Shown piece by piece: positions 53,942 to 63,373 of a DNA stretch of 64,000 nucleotides. Made by a program: the position numbers and the translations under genes. Position 1 is the stretch's first letter, and each line of letters starts with the position of its first letter. The stretch spans positions 1-64,000 of the forward strand of contig NZ_JABEQJ010000023.1 of NCBI RefSeq assembly GCF_014174255.1. The letters are read 5' to 3'. The notes beneath the pieces were generated by a model. The model did not search any database and was not told the DNA's origin. It worked only from the letters and a program-made list of their open reading frames with translations. Origin of the DNA: Gluconacetobacter sacchari (lineage in GTDB: Bacteria > Pseudomonadota > Alphaproteobacteria > Acetobacterales > Acetobacteraceae).

Positions 53942-54724
53942 TTACGGCGCAGCTTCCGCTTTCGCCAGTTCTTTGAACGCTGAAGACGGGAGGTAGTGTT
54001 CGAGAATGCGCATCGGGGCGCCATCGCCCCTGATCTGGCCGTTCTCGATCCAGAGCAGGCGATTGCACCATTCGAGCAGGATCGAAGGCGAGTGGCTGGC
54101 CAGTACCAGGATGTCGGCATGCCGGACCATGCCTTCGACCCTTTTCTTGGCCTTTTCCATGAAAACGGCGTCGCCCGCGAGGATCCATTCATCCATCAGC
54201 AGGATTTCGGGCGGGAAGGCGGTGGCCATCGCGAAGGCCAGCCGGATCGTCATCCCCGAGGAGTAATTGCGGACCGGAAGATCGAGAAAATGGCCGAGTT
54301 CGGAAAAATCTTCCACATCCTTGACGAGTTCCTGCGTCTGGGAAACGGACAGGCCGAGATACAGGCCGCGCAGCCGGATGTTCTCCCGTCCGGTGAGCTG
54401 GTGGTTCATGCCCTGGCCGGGATCGAGCAGGGCGGTCATGCGGCCTTTCGCCGACAGGGTGCCGCCTGTGGGCTGGTAGATCCCGGACAGAACGCGCAGC
54501 AGGGTGGTCTTGCCCGATCCGTTCGAGCCGATCAGCCCGAGGCGATCGCCGGAATTGAGGGAAAAGGAAATGTCATGGAGTGCCTGGACGACGGGACGGT
54601 TGTTGTTGTCCCGCCCGAAGCGCGCCGAGGCCTGCCCCAGAATGGTCTTCTTCAATGAGCGGCTGTCGCTGTGATAGAGCGGAAAACCGATCGAGACATT
54701 GGATGCTGTGAGGTTTGCCATCAT
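53942..54724 (-). CDS. glycan ABC exporter ATPase (KpsT/Wzt-like)
   Basis: A 260-residue ABC ATPase: Walker A LIGSNGSGKTTLLRVL near residue 65, signature NYSSGMTIRLAFAMA, Walker B ILLMDEWILAGD, and H-loop VLASHSPSIL. It belongs to the polysaccharide/O-antigen exporter group. It ends after the nucleotide-binding domain, so the C-terminal carbohydrate-binding domain of Wzt proteins is absent. ATG 54724 (or 54721) follows the permease stop by two bases. Confidence 0.9.
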   Translation of the reverse strand: MMANLTASNVSIGFPLYHSDSRSLKKTILGQASARFGRDNNNRPVVQALHDISFSLNSGDRLGLIGSNGSGKTTLLRVLSGIYQPTGGTLSAKGRMTALLDPGQGMNHQLTGRENIRLRGLYLGLSVSQTQELVKDVEDFSELGHFLDLPVRNYSSGMTIRLAFAMATAFPPEILLMDEWILAGDAVFMEKAKKRVEGMVRHADILVLASHSPSILLEWCNRLLWIENGQIRGDGAPMRILEHYLPSSAFKELAKAEAAP

Positions 54725-54726
54725 AT

Positions 54727-55608
54727 TCAGACCCAAAAGGCGATCCGGCCGCGCGTTCGTGCAAAGGCGATCCATGAAAGGAAAATGAGGATACCGGAAA
54801 TGACCAGGGCCCAGCCCCAGGTCATGACGGACAATGGCGTGCCGAGAAGAGGCGCCCTGAGAATTTCGAGCATATAATAAAACGGGTTGAACCGGATCAG
54901 CAGCAGGGCCTCGCGATGGCCGGTAAGGATCGTCGTGGACCACATGACCGGGGTGACGAAAAAGGCGATCTGCATGATTGCCGAAATGATCTGCGGAACG
55001 TCGCGAAACCTGGCGCACAGGGCGCCGAAGAACAGCGAGAACGCGAAGCCGTCGACGAGCCACAGGCCTAATGCCGGCAGCGCCAGAAGGGATGAAAGCG
55101 ATTGATGCACGCCCATGATGGCGAACACGACGACGATCACCACGACATTATGGGCGAGTATGATCGTGTTGCGGACGATGCTGCGCCCCGCATGGACGCT
55201 GAAGGGCATGCGCATGCCCTTGATGACGGCATCGGACTGGATGAAGCAGCCGCAGCCTTCGGTCACCAGCGCGTTCAGGTAGCTCCAGGCGATGATGGAG
55301 AGGCACAGGAACGGCAGGTAGGAGTGGATGTCGGTGTGGAACAGGTCGGCATAGATGAAGGCCATCGCCCCGACCTGCACCCCCATCGAAATGGTCAGCC
55401 AGAAGGGGCCGAGCGCCGAGCCGCGATATTTGAGCTTGATGTCCAGAAAGCCCAGGACCGCGATGAGCCTCCACAGATGCGCGCCCTCGCGCATGTCCGC
55501 CCATGCCAGGTGGAACCGCTGTTTCCATCCGCTGTCCGCGGATAGATGGAAATGGACCGGTCGTCGCAGGGCTCCGTTTCGCGACATCGTGGGGGCTGCT
55601 TTTGTCAT
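54727..55608 (-). CDS. glycan ABC exporter permease (KpsM/Wzm-like)
   Basis: A 293-residue ABC-2-type permease with about six membrane helices (FWLTISMGVQVGAMAFIYADLF, LPFLCLSIIAWSYLNAL, ALVISGILIFLSWIAF). The conserved loop NPFYYMLEILRAPLLG is typical. With the ATPase it moves a lipid-linked glycan across the inner membrane. ATG 55608 is preferred; the frame upstream lacks family sequence. It follows the GT2 gene at 55705. Confidence 0.88.
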   Translation of the reverse strand: MTKAAPTMSRNGALRRPVHFHLSADSGWKQRFHLAWADMREGAHLWRLIAVLGFLDIKLKYRGSALGPFWLTISMGVQVGAMAFIYADLFHTDIHSYLPFLCLSIIAWSYLNALVTEGCGCFIQSDAVIKGMRMPFSVHAGRSIVRNTIILAHNVVVIVVVFAIMGVHQSLSSLLALPALGLWLVDGFAFSLFFGALCARFRDVPQIISAIMQIAFFVTPVMWSTTILTGHREALLLIRFNPFYYMLEILRAPLLGTPLSVMTWGWALVISGILIFLSWIAFARTRGRIAFWV

Positions 55609-55704
55609 GGGAGGGAAGCCTTTGAGAACCTTGTATCCGGCAAGGTGCCGACCATACGCGGATCGATGCGCGGGACGCAAACCTGGCCGGGCGGCGAGGC
55701 CGGG

Positions 55705-56673
55705 TTAACCCAGCAGGAACCAGGATCGGAAAACCATCTGTTCCGCGCGGGTGCCGCGCCGCAGGCCCGGCAGCCGGCGCAGTAGCCGAAAGCGAGCCAG
55801 CCAACCGGCGGGGCCTCGGATGGCCAATGCCTGCTGGAGGGTGGTGAGCGTGGCCGTATTCCGGTCGCTCAACAGGTCGGCGTGACAGAGGAGCTGGGCC
55901 ACGTTGGTACGGAAGGCGGACATGAAAGGGCCCGGACCCCGCCGGAAGGCCGCCAGTGCGCGCGCCGCGACATGCGCGGGCGCGCCCACGGCGTTGCTCT
56001 GGTGCTGGCGATAATAGAGGCTTGGCCGGTTGTCGGTCACGACCTGACCGTCGGCGCCGCTGACCAGCAGATAGCTCCACCAATCATGCAGGGTGCGGGC
56101 CGGCGGCGGCATGGCGGCCCGCACCAGCCGGATCGCGGCGGGCGAGAGCGTGATCGTGCAGCCGGTGGCGATATTCTGGGCCAAAGCCATGGAAAAAGTC
56201 GGCGCGGAGGGGAGGAGGGGGGACAGGCCGAGCCGGGCGAGTGCCGCGTCCGTCAGGACCTGGCGGGAGCAATACAGGGCCGGCCGGCCCGTCGCATGCA
56301 AAGGCAACAGGGCCTGCGCGGCGCGTTCCAGCTTGTCGGGAAACCATACGTCGTCCTGGTCGCAGAAGGCCGCCAGGTGACCGTCCGGGACCTGGTCCAG
56401 CAGGAGAGCGAACGATCGGGCCACGCCCAGGCGCTCGGTGATCCGGGTGATCTGCACGCATCGTCCGGCGGGCTGGGTGTCGGCGAAGTGCTGTACGATC
56501 CGCGCGCTGTCGTCGGTGGATCCGTCATCCCGCCAGATCAGCGCCCAGTCCTGGTGGGTCTGTTGCACCAGCGAGCGTAGCTGGTCCGCCAGGAAGGTCG
56601 CGCCGTTATGGACAGACAGCAGGATGCAGACCGGCATCGCGCCGCGCGAAGGGAAGCTGTCGGAACTGTTCAC
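55705..56673 (-). CDS. glycosyltransferase family 2 (rhamnosyltransferase-like)
   Basis: A 322-residue GT2 enzyme: CILLSVHNGATFLADQLRSL, WRDDGSTDDSARIVQ and FCDQDDVWFPDKL, the last motif common in rhamnosyltransferases. It heads the minus-strand operon. ATG 56673 is listed; ATG 56637 would remove 12 residues. Confidence 0.87.
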   Translation of the reverse strand: MNSSDSFPSRGAMPVCILLSVHNGATFLADQLRSLVQQTHQDWALIWRDDGSTDDSARIVQHFADTQPAGRCVQITRITERLGVARSFALLLDQVPDGHLAAFCDQDDVWFPDKLERAAQALLPLHATGRPALYCSRQVLTDAALARLGLSPLLPSAPTFSMALAQNIATGCTITLSPAAIRLVRAAMPPPARTLHDWWSYLLVSGADGQVVTDNRPSLYYRQHQSNAVGAPAHVAARALAAFRRGPGPFMSAFRTNVAQLLCHADLLSDRNTATLTTLQQALAIRGPAGWLARFRLLRRLPGLRRGTRAEQMVFRSWFLLG

Positions 56674-56899
56674 GCAGAGCGAGCCCGTGTTGGAGCGGTG
56701 GTTTCAGGGAGGGAGAACGATTTCCCGCGGAGGGCCGCGAAGGGGAGAGGGTGGCGCGGGCGCGTGGCGGTGCCTCCTCGTACGCGGGAGACATTAAGCA
56801 GGTCCGCGCATGGCCGGCAAGCAACGATTTGAAAAGGATGTCATGATACGCCCATAGGGCCTATATCGTTATGTTTCACGAGGTATCGGGGCGTTCAGG

Positions 56900-57151
56900 A
56901 TGGTGGATGAACAGTTCGAGGCGAAGCTGGAAGAAGGAGTGGGCCGGCTTCAGGACGGGCTTGGAGGGGTATTGGGCGATCCGGCGCCTCGACTGACGGG
57001 CCAGGGCCGGATACTGCGCACGAGAGTTCGTGCCGCCTGCTTCGCCGCCGGCGATGCCGTGCGCGACCTGACGGTTGACCAGCCTCTGGTCGCCGTGGTG
57101 ACGGCAGGAATGGCGGGCTTTGCCCTGGCGATGGCGTGGGTGCGTCGCTGA
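56900..57151 (+). CDS. CsbD-like small stress protein with C-terminal membrane helix
   Basis: An 83-residue protein: [20 protein letters not shown] resembles CsbD/YjbJ repeats, and the tail has one hydrophobic helix ([19 protein letters not shown]) like DUF883 proteins. Such proteins are stress-induced in many proteobacteria. Promoter and binding partners are unknown. It is followed by the DUF1328 gene. Confidence 0.7.
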   Translation: MVDEQFEAKLEEGVGRLQDGLGGVLGDPAPRLTGQGRILRTRVRAACFAAGDAVRDLTVDQPLVAVVTAGMAGFALAMAWVRR

Positions 57152-57209
57152 GGAACCGCCGGCCCGACCCGGCGTTCGACCGTCAGGTCCCATGCATGGA
57201 GCGCAATTG

Positions 57210-57383
57210 ATGTTGAAGCTGGCTCTTTTTTTTCTGGTGATTTCGATCATTGCCGGACTGTTCGGATTTACCGGGATTTCCGCCGCGTCCGCCGGTATTG
57301 CGAAGATCCTTTTCTTTCTCTTTATCCTTGCCTTTGTCGTCTTCCTGCTGATCGCCTTGCTTACCGCCAAGACGATCTTGTGA
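57210..57383 (+). CDS. DUF1328-family membrane protein (YtjA-like)
   Basis: A 57-residue protein of two helices: [19 protein letters not shown] and [19 protein letters not shown]. Its size and [12 protein letters not shown] loop are diagnostic of DUF1328. The function of the family is unknown; stress induction is common. It lies 58 bases after the CsbD-like gene. Confidence 0.85.
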   Translation: MLKLALFFLVISIIAGLFGFTGISAASAGIAKILFFLFILAFVVFLLIALLTAKTIL

Positions 57384-57388
57384 AGGAT

Positions 57389-57418
57389 CGCCCCGGCCCC
57401 CTTGCCGGCGCCGGGGCG
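57389..57418. terminator. strong GC hairpin after DUF1328 gene
   Basis: CGCCCCGGC (57389-57397) pairs perfectly with GCCGGGGCG (57410-57418) around a 12-base loop, six bases after the stop codon. No T tract follows, so Rho-independent termination would be weak. Confidence 0.45.
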
Positions 57419-57510
57419 CTGTCTCGCGGGATGGCCTTCATGCCGAGGGTGTGCGGCGTCGGCCTGGAATCTATCGCCTCGCGTGCCTGCGGCGCCCGAT
57501 CTGACATTGG

Positions 57511-58305
57511 ATGGATCGTGCGGTGCGGACGTGGGCCGCGTCGATAATGATCGATATGAAATCAGAACCCGCTGTTCGGCACCGATATTGTCTCGAAAGC
57601 GGTGCTTTCAGTTATGCGGTGGGCTCACTGACGGCTGGCAACAGTACTGGCGACGCGACGACTTCCATCGCTGGGGCATCGGTTATCCAGGTGGCGGGTA
57701 AGAATTATGAGTTCACGACCGATACCGGTACCGTGACGGGCGGGACGCCGAAAGATGGCAACACGGCCATTCAGGTCACATCAGGTGCCAATTCGTCGGC
57801 TATGCTGACGGCATTGGCGACCCAACTCGGGTCGGGCTATTCCGTCTCCGCCGATGGCACGAGTCTGGTGTATGCGGGTTCGGCGAAGCCGGATGTGAGC
57901 ATGTCTACCGTCACGAAGGAAGCGATCGGGGCGTTTACGTCGGTCACTCCGTCGGGAGGGGCGGTCAGCGCGTTTGCGACGGGCGCCGGGCAGGCGGCGG
58001 ACCAGTTGGCCGTCGGTTTCAAGGGCGGCGTGACGACCGCGGTGTCGGCGATCCAGGCGGCCATCACCAATATGAGTTCGGTTGCCCAGACGGTGGGGAA
58101 CTACAGCAACCAGATCACCGGCCTGACCACGTATACGTCGCACATTACAGATGCGCTGACGAACGGTGTGGGCGCCCTGACCGATGCCGACATGGCGGCG
58201 GCCAGCGCCAAGCTGACGTCGTTGCAGACCAAGCAGCAGCTTGCCATCAAGGCTTTTACGATCGCCAACGGCCAGTCGCAGAATATTCTGTCGCTGTTCC
58301 AGTAA
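57511..58305 (+). pseudogene. flagellin remnant lacking the N-terminal domain
   Basis: The open frame gives 264 residues. From about residue 33 it reads as a variable flagellin middle part rich in Ser, Thr, Gly and Ala, and it ends with the conserved D1/D0 C-terminal region (LTDADMAAASAKLTSLQTKQ then AFTIANGQSQNILSLFQ). The N-terminal D0/D1 helix (usually starting SINTN...) is absent and the upstream residues have no flagellin features. Without it no filament can assemble. The true 5' limit of the remnant is near 57590. A strong terminator follows. Confidence 0.75.
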
Positions 58306-58340
58306 CGCGTTACGACCGACGCATGGCCTGATTGGCGAAA

Positions 58341-58367
58341 CCCCGGCTTCTGGCCGGGGTTTTTTTT
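58341..58367 (+). terminator. intrinsic terminator after flagellin remnant
   Basis: CCCCGGC (58341-58347) pairs with GCCGGGG (58353-58359) around TTCTG, followed by eight T (58360-58367). It is a textbook Rho-independent terminator for the plus strand, 36 bases after the flagellin stop. Confidence 0.85.
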
Positions 58368-58496
58368 GTGGTTTTGCCACGGATTCGAAACGAGAGCACC
58401 TTTGGTGCGTCCTGGGGGCTTCCTGGGCCGATCGATGAGGCGTTCCGGCCCCGTGCCGGGCAGACGTACAAACGGCGAAAACGTGGAACCAGTGTC

Positions 58497-60068
58497 TTAC
58501 TGGTTCTTGTCCCGCTGGATGAAGGAGGGCAGCAGCGGATTATCGGTCTGGAGCGATGCCTTGGAGGGCAGGCGCGTGGCGCTCCATCCGCCACCGAGGG
58601 CCTGGACCAGCGCCACGCTGTCGACCATGCGCTGCTGCTGGATCGACAGGGCCGTCTCGGCAATGCCCAGGGACGTGGTCTCGTTGGTGATGACGGTGGT
58701 GTAGATCTGCGTTCCGGCCTCGTACTGGTTCAGCGAGACCTGGACAGCGCGGTTGGCGTAATCCAGGGCGACTTCCTGCTGCGTGGCTTGCTGGGCCAGT
58801 ATGCGCAGGTTGGACAATTGATCCTCGGTATTCTGCAAGGCCGTCAGCACGGTCTGGCGATAGGTGGCCACCGCGCTGTCGTACTGGGCGTCGGCCGAAT
58901 GAACCGCGGCGGTACGCGAGCCGCCGCTGAACAGGGTTTCGGTGGCCGAGGCGCCCAGCGACCAGACACGGTTGGCGACGCTCATCAGCGAGGTCACCGG
59001 GTCGCCGCCGCTTTGCGAATAGCTGGCGTTGATCGTCACGCTTGGGTAGAAGGCGGCGATGGCGGCGCCGATCTGGGCGTTGTACTGCTCCATCGCCCGC
59101 TCCGCGGCGGCGATGTCCGGCCGGCGTTGCAGCAGGTCGGCCGGGACGCCGACCGGGATGGGCGGGATGGCCTGGCTGAGTGTGCCGGGCTTGATCGTCA
59201 GTTCGGCGGGCGCGCGGCCGACCAGCACGGCGATGGCGTGTTCGTACTGCGCGCGGGCGACGCCGGCCTGGATCAATGACGCGCGGTTCTGTTCCAACTG
59301 GGTGCGGGCCTGCATCACCGCCGTCGGGTCGGCGACGCCGGCATCGTATTGGTTCTGGGCGATTTCGAGGGCCCTGGTGTTGAACGCAACGTAGCGGCGC
59401 AGCAGGTCCTGGAGCGAATCCTGGTAGCGCAGGTTGAAATAGGCGGTCGCGAGTTGTGCCTGATAGGACAGGGTGGCGTTGGCCAGATCGGCGGCGCTGG
59501 CCTGGGCGGCCGTGACCTGGCTTTGGATATTGCGGCGAATCCGGCCCCACAGATCGAGATCCCAACTGGCGCTGGGGCCGATGCTGTAGGAATTGTACTG
59601 CGTGCCGGAGTTGGCGTAGGAATTGCCCGATGACGAGAGGGACGAGCCGCCATGGGCATTGCGGTTGAAGCCGATGCTGCCGCTGATGGTCGGGAACAAC
59701 TGCGCGCGGATGCTGTCGATGGTGGCGCGTGCCTGGCGGTAATTGGCCTCGTACATCTTGATGTTCTGGTTGGAGATCGCGACCCTCGATTCGAGATCGT
59801 TCAGGATCGGATCGTCATAGATCGTCCACCATGCGTCCTTGGGCAGTTCGGCCAAGGCCGGCCGGGCCCTTTCCCACCCAGGGGCGGGCACCAGTTCCTT
59901 GAACCGCGCAGAGACCGGGGCGGTGGGACGGTGGTAGGACGGGCCGACCATGCAGCCTGCCAGCAACAGGGGCGACAGGACGGCGCGCGCCAATAATACG
60001 TGCCGGCGCGGTGCGGGGGCACCGGGGTGGGATTTCGGGGCGATCAAGCGGGAGGGCGGCGGGGACAT
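58497..60068 (-). CDS. RND efflux outer-membrane lipoprotein, NodT/OprM family
   Basis: A 523-residue outer-membrane channel subunit. A lipobox LLLAGC with Cys near residue 39 follows a positively charged leader. Two OEP (outer membrane efflux) repeats follow, with VGPSYHRP, WDLDLWGRIRRNIQSQ and VPADLLQRRPDIAAAERAM as family signatures. It completes the tripartite pump with the two permeases upstream. ATG 60068 lies six bases after the permease stop; GTG 60152 was rejected. Confidence 0.9.
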   Translation of the reverse strand: MSPPPSRLIAPKSHPGAPAPRRHVLLARAVLSPLLLAGCMVGPSYHRPTAPVSARFKELVPAPGWERARPALAELPKDAWWTIYDDPILNDLESRVAISNQNIKMYEANYRQARATIDSIRAQLFPTISGSIGFNRNAHGGSSLSSSGNSYANSGTQYNSYSIGPSASWDLDLWGRIRRNIQSQVTAAQASAADLANATLSYQAQLATAYFNLRYQDSLQDLLRRYVAFNTRALEIAQNQYDAGVADPTAVMQARTQLEQNRASLIQAGVARAQYEHAIAVLVGRAPAELTIKPGTLSQAIPPIPVGVPADLLQRRPDIAAAERAMEQYNAQIGAAIAAFYPSVTINASYSQSGGDPVTSLMSVANRVWSLGASATETLFSGGSRTAAVHSADAQYDSAVATYRQTVLTALQNTEDQLSNLRILAQQATQQEVALDYANRAVQVSLNQYEAGTQIYTTVITNETTSLGIAETALSIQQQRMVDSVALVQALGGGWSATRLPSKASLQTDNPLLPSFIQRDKNQ

Positions 60069-60073
60069 CCGGG

Positions 60074-63000
60074 TCAGGCATCCTGTTGGGAAAGGGGGCC
60101 CCGCCGGCCCTTGAGGGCAATGGCCAGGGAACGGAATTGATGTCGGCACCATAGGCCGAAGCGGTCGAGATACAGATAGACGACCGGTGTGGTGTAGAGC
60201 GTCAGCGCCTGGCTGACGATCAGGCCGCCGACGATGGCGATCCCGAGCGGGCGCCGCAGTTCCGAACCGTATCCCTGGCCCAGGATCAGCGGCAATGCCC
60301 CCAGGGCGGCGGCCAGGGTCGTCATCATGATCGGCCGGAAGCGCAGCAGGCAGGCGGCATGGATGGCCTGCGTCGCCGGCTGGCCGTCGCGTTCGGCCGC
60401 GATCGCGAAATCGACCAGCATGATCGCGTTCTTCTTCACGATGCCGATCAGCAGGATGACGCCGATCATCGCGATCAGCGAGAAATCCTCGCCCGCCAGG
60501 TCCAGTGCCAGCAGCGCGCCGACGCCGGCCGAGGGCAGGGTGGAGAGGATGGTCAGCGGGTGGACATAGCTTTCGTACAGGACGCCCAGCACCATATAGA
60601 CCGCCGCCAGGGCAGCCAGGATCAGCAGTGGCTCGTTATTGACCGATTTCTGGAGCTGACCGGCATTGCCGGCGAAGCTGCCGTGAATGTCGGCGGGCAT
60701 GTGCAGACGCACCATCTCGGTGCTGACGATCTGGATCGCCTGCTGCAACGGCACGCCGGTCGCGAGGTTGAAGGAGGCGGTCGCGGCGACCGACTGGCTC
60801 TGGTGATTGACGGAGAGCGGCGTGAGTTGAGCCGCGACGGTCGAGACGATGCCGATCGGAACCATCGTTTCGGAACTGGTCGATACCGCAGACCCGTTGG
60901 ATGCCGATGTGCCGCCGGCCAGGCTGTTGGCGATCTGATTGCGGAAGGACTGGCTGCTGAGGCTGGTGGCCTGGCTGGCGGTGGAGGAGGCGGGAACGCG
61001 GATCGTGTTCGACCGCGTGCCGCCCGATGCGGATCCGCCGGCGGTGCTGATCCAGACCTGCTGGAGGCTGGCGGGGTCTTTCCAGAAGCGGGGTTCGACC
61101 TCCATCACCACGTGATACTGGTTCAGTGCGTTATAGATGGTCGAGGCCGAGCGCTGCCCGTAGGCGTCGAACAACGTATTGGCCACCAGTTGCGGCGTGA
61201 TCAGCGTGCGGGCTGACGTCTCGCGGTCGAGGGCCACGTTCAGGGCCGAGCCGCCCTGCTGCACGTCCGAGGAAACATCGGTCAGTTCCCGATGTTTCTG
61301 CAACGCCGCGACCAGCTTGGGCATCCATGCGTACAGCTCGGTCGGCGAGTCGGATTCCAGCGTGTATTGATATGCGGCATTGGATTGGCGCGCGCCCATG
61401 CGCAGCGTGCCGGGGGCCATGGCATAGAAATGCGCGCCCACCATGTTTTGCAGACGGGTGCCGATGCGGGCGATCGTGGTGCTGGGCGGACCGTCGCGCT
61501 GCGATTTATCCTTGAGCACGACGAACATGTTGGCCTGGTTGGACGAGCCGCGCCCACCGGTGAAGCCGGTGACGCTGGCGACGTCGCGATCCGCCAGCAC
61601 CGCCTTCTGGACCTCGTCGATCTTGCCGGTCAGCGCCTGGAAGGAAATCGACTGGTCGCCTTGCAGATGGCCGATCAGCAGGCCGGTATCGCTGTCGGGA
61701 AAGAAGCCCTTGGGCATGTGGATGAACAGCGCCACCATCAGGACGATCGTACAGGGCAGCGACAGCAATACTGTGCGCGGGTGGGCCAGTGCCGCATCCA
61801 GCGTGTGACCGTAGCCGCGCTGCATGGCGTGCAGGAGGCGTTCCAGCATGACGGTGATCGGGCCCCAGGGGCCGGTCGCTGCCTGCTGCCGATCATGCGA
61901 AGGCAGGAACAGGGCGGCCATCATCGGCGTGAGGGTGAGGGACAGGACCATCGAGACGATGATCGTGATCGACATCGTCATCGCGAATTCGTGGAACAGG
62001 CGCCCCGCGACCCCGCCGAGCAGCAGGATCGGCAGGAAGACCGCGATCAGCGACATCGAGATCGAGAAGACGGTGAATCCGACTTCCTGCGCGCCCATCA
62101 GCGTGGCATCCAGCCGGTTCATGCCCTCTTCGAGGTAGCGGCTGATATTCTCGATGACCACGATCGCGTCATCGACGACGAAGCCGGTGGAGACCGTCAG
62201 CGCCATCAGCGACAGGTTGTCCAGAGAATAGCCGAGCAATTGCATCGCCCCGAAGGTGGCGATGATCGAGGTCGGCACCACGATGGCCGGGATCAGCGTC
62301 GTGCGTCCCGAGCGCAGGAAGACCAGCACCACCAGCACCACCAGCAGGACCGAGATGACCAGGGTATATTGAGTGTCGGCCAGGGCTGCGCGGATGGTGA
62401 CGGACCGGTCGAGCACGCCGTGCAGTTCGACATTGGGAGGAAGCGCCGCGCGCAGGGCGGGAATTTCGGCGTTGATCTGGTCGATCGTGTGGATGACGTT
62501 GGCGCCGGACTGGGCGAAGATGATCGCCAGCACCGCCGGCTGGCGATTGTAATAGCCTGCGTTGCGCAGGTCCTCGACGCCGTCATTGACACTGGCCACG
62601 TCCGCCAGGCGCACCGGCCGGCTGTTGTGATAGGCGATGACCAGGTCGCGATAAGCCTGGGCATTATGGGCCTGGTCGTTGGTGTCCAGCGTGTAGCGCA
62701 CGCCCTGCTGGTCGATGAAGCCCTTGGGGGTGTGGGCGTTGGCCGAGGCCAGCGCGGCGCGGACGTCTTCGAACCCGATCCCGAATTTGTAGAGCGGCAG
62801 CGGATTCATCTCGACGCGCACCGCCGGCAGCGAACTGCCGCCGACCTCGACCTCGCCCACGCCGCGGATCTGCGACAGATGCTGTTGCAGCACGTTGGTC
62901 GTCAGGTCGTAAAGCTGCGACATCGTGCGGGTCTTCGATGTCAGCGCCAGGATCATGATCGGCGCGCCGTTGGGGTTCGCCTTGAAATAGCTGGGGTTCT

Positions 63001-63373
63001 GGCGCAGCGACGACGGCATGTCGGCGCGGGCTGCCTGCAACGCGGCCTCGACATCGCGGGCGGCGCCGTTGATGTCGCGGTTCAGGGCGAATTGCAGGGT
63101 GATGCGGACCTGGTTCTGCGTCGATTGGGACGTCATTTCCGTCAGGTCGGCGATGGCGCCCAGGCGGCGTTCCAGGGGGGCCGCGACCGAACTGGCGATT
63201 TCCTCGGGCGAGCCGCCGGCCTGGCGGGCCTGAACCTGGATTACCGGGAAATCGACATTCGGCAGGTCGGCCACCGGGAGCGCCCGGTAGCCGATGATGC
63301 CGGCGATCAGCAGCGCGATCGTCAGCAGCGTCGTCGCGACCGGCCGCAGGACGAAGAGCCGGACCGTATTCAT
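60074..63373 (-). CDS. RND efflux permease, MdtC-like
   Basis: A 1099-residue inner-membrane RND transporter with twelve expected helices. The proton-relay Asp pair is in [16 protein letters not shown] and the Lys partner in [34 protein letters not shown] follows helix 2. Its length exceeds the usual 1020-1040 residues because of a Ser/Gly/Thr-rich insertion (about residues 780-850) in the second periplasmic loop. It forms heteromultimers with MdtB-type partners. Its start overlaps the stop of the partner permease (ATGA). Confidence 0.92.
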   Translation of the reverse strand: MNTVRLFVLRPVATTLLTIALLIAGIIGYRALPVADLPNVDFPVIQVQARQAGGSPEEIASSVAAPLERRLGAIADLTEMTSQSTQNQVRITLQFALNRDINGAARDVEAALQAARADMPSSLRQNPSYFKANPNGAPIMILALTSKTRTMSQLYDLTTNVLQQHLSQIRGVGEVEVGGSSLPAVRVEMNPLPLYKFGIGFEDVRAALASANAHTPKGFIDQQGVRYTLDTNDQAHNAQAYRDLVIAYHNSRPVRLADVASVNDGVEDLRNAGYYNRQPAVLAIIFAQSGANVIHTIDQINAEIPALRAALPPNVELHGVLDRSVTIRAALADTQYTLVISVLLVVLVVLVFLRSGRTTLIPAIVVPTSIIATFGAMQLLGYSLDNLSLMALTVSTGFVVDDAIVVIENISRYLEEGMNRLDATLMGAQEVGFTVFSISMSLIAVFLPILLLGGVAGRLFHEFAMTMSITIIVSMVLSLTLTPMMAALFLPSHDRQQAATGPWGPITVMLERLLHAMQRGYGHTLDAALAHPRTVLLSLPCTIVLMVALFIHMPKGFFPDSDTGLLIGHLQGDQSISFQALTGKIDEVQKAVLADRDVASVTGFTGGRGSSNQANMFVVLKDKSQRDGPPSTTIARIGTRLQNMVGAHFYAMAPGTLRMGARQSNAAYQYTLESDSPTELYAWMPKLVAALQKHRELTDVSSDVQQGGSALNVALDRETSARTLITPQLVANTLFDAYGQRSASTIYNALNQYHVVMEVEPRFWKDPASLQQVWISTAGGSASGGTRSNTIRVPASSTASQATSLSSQSFRNQIANSLAGGTSASNGSAVSTSSETMVPIGIVSTVAAQLTPLSVNHQSQSVAATASFNLATGVPLQQAIQIVSTEMVRLHMPADIHGSFAGNAGQLQKSVNNEPLLILAALAAVYMVLGVLYESYVHPLTILSTLPSAGVGALLALDLAGEDFSLIAMIGVILLIGIVKKNAIMLVDFAIAAERDGQPATQAIHAACLLRFRPIMMTTLAAALGALPLILGQGYGSELRRPLGIAIVGGLIVSQALTLYTTPVVYLYLDRFGLWCRHQFRSLAIALKGRRGPLSQQDA

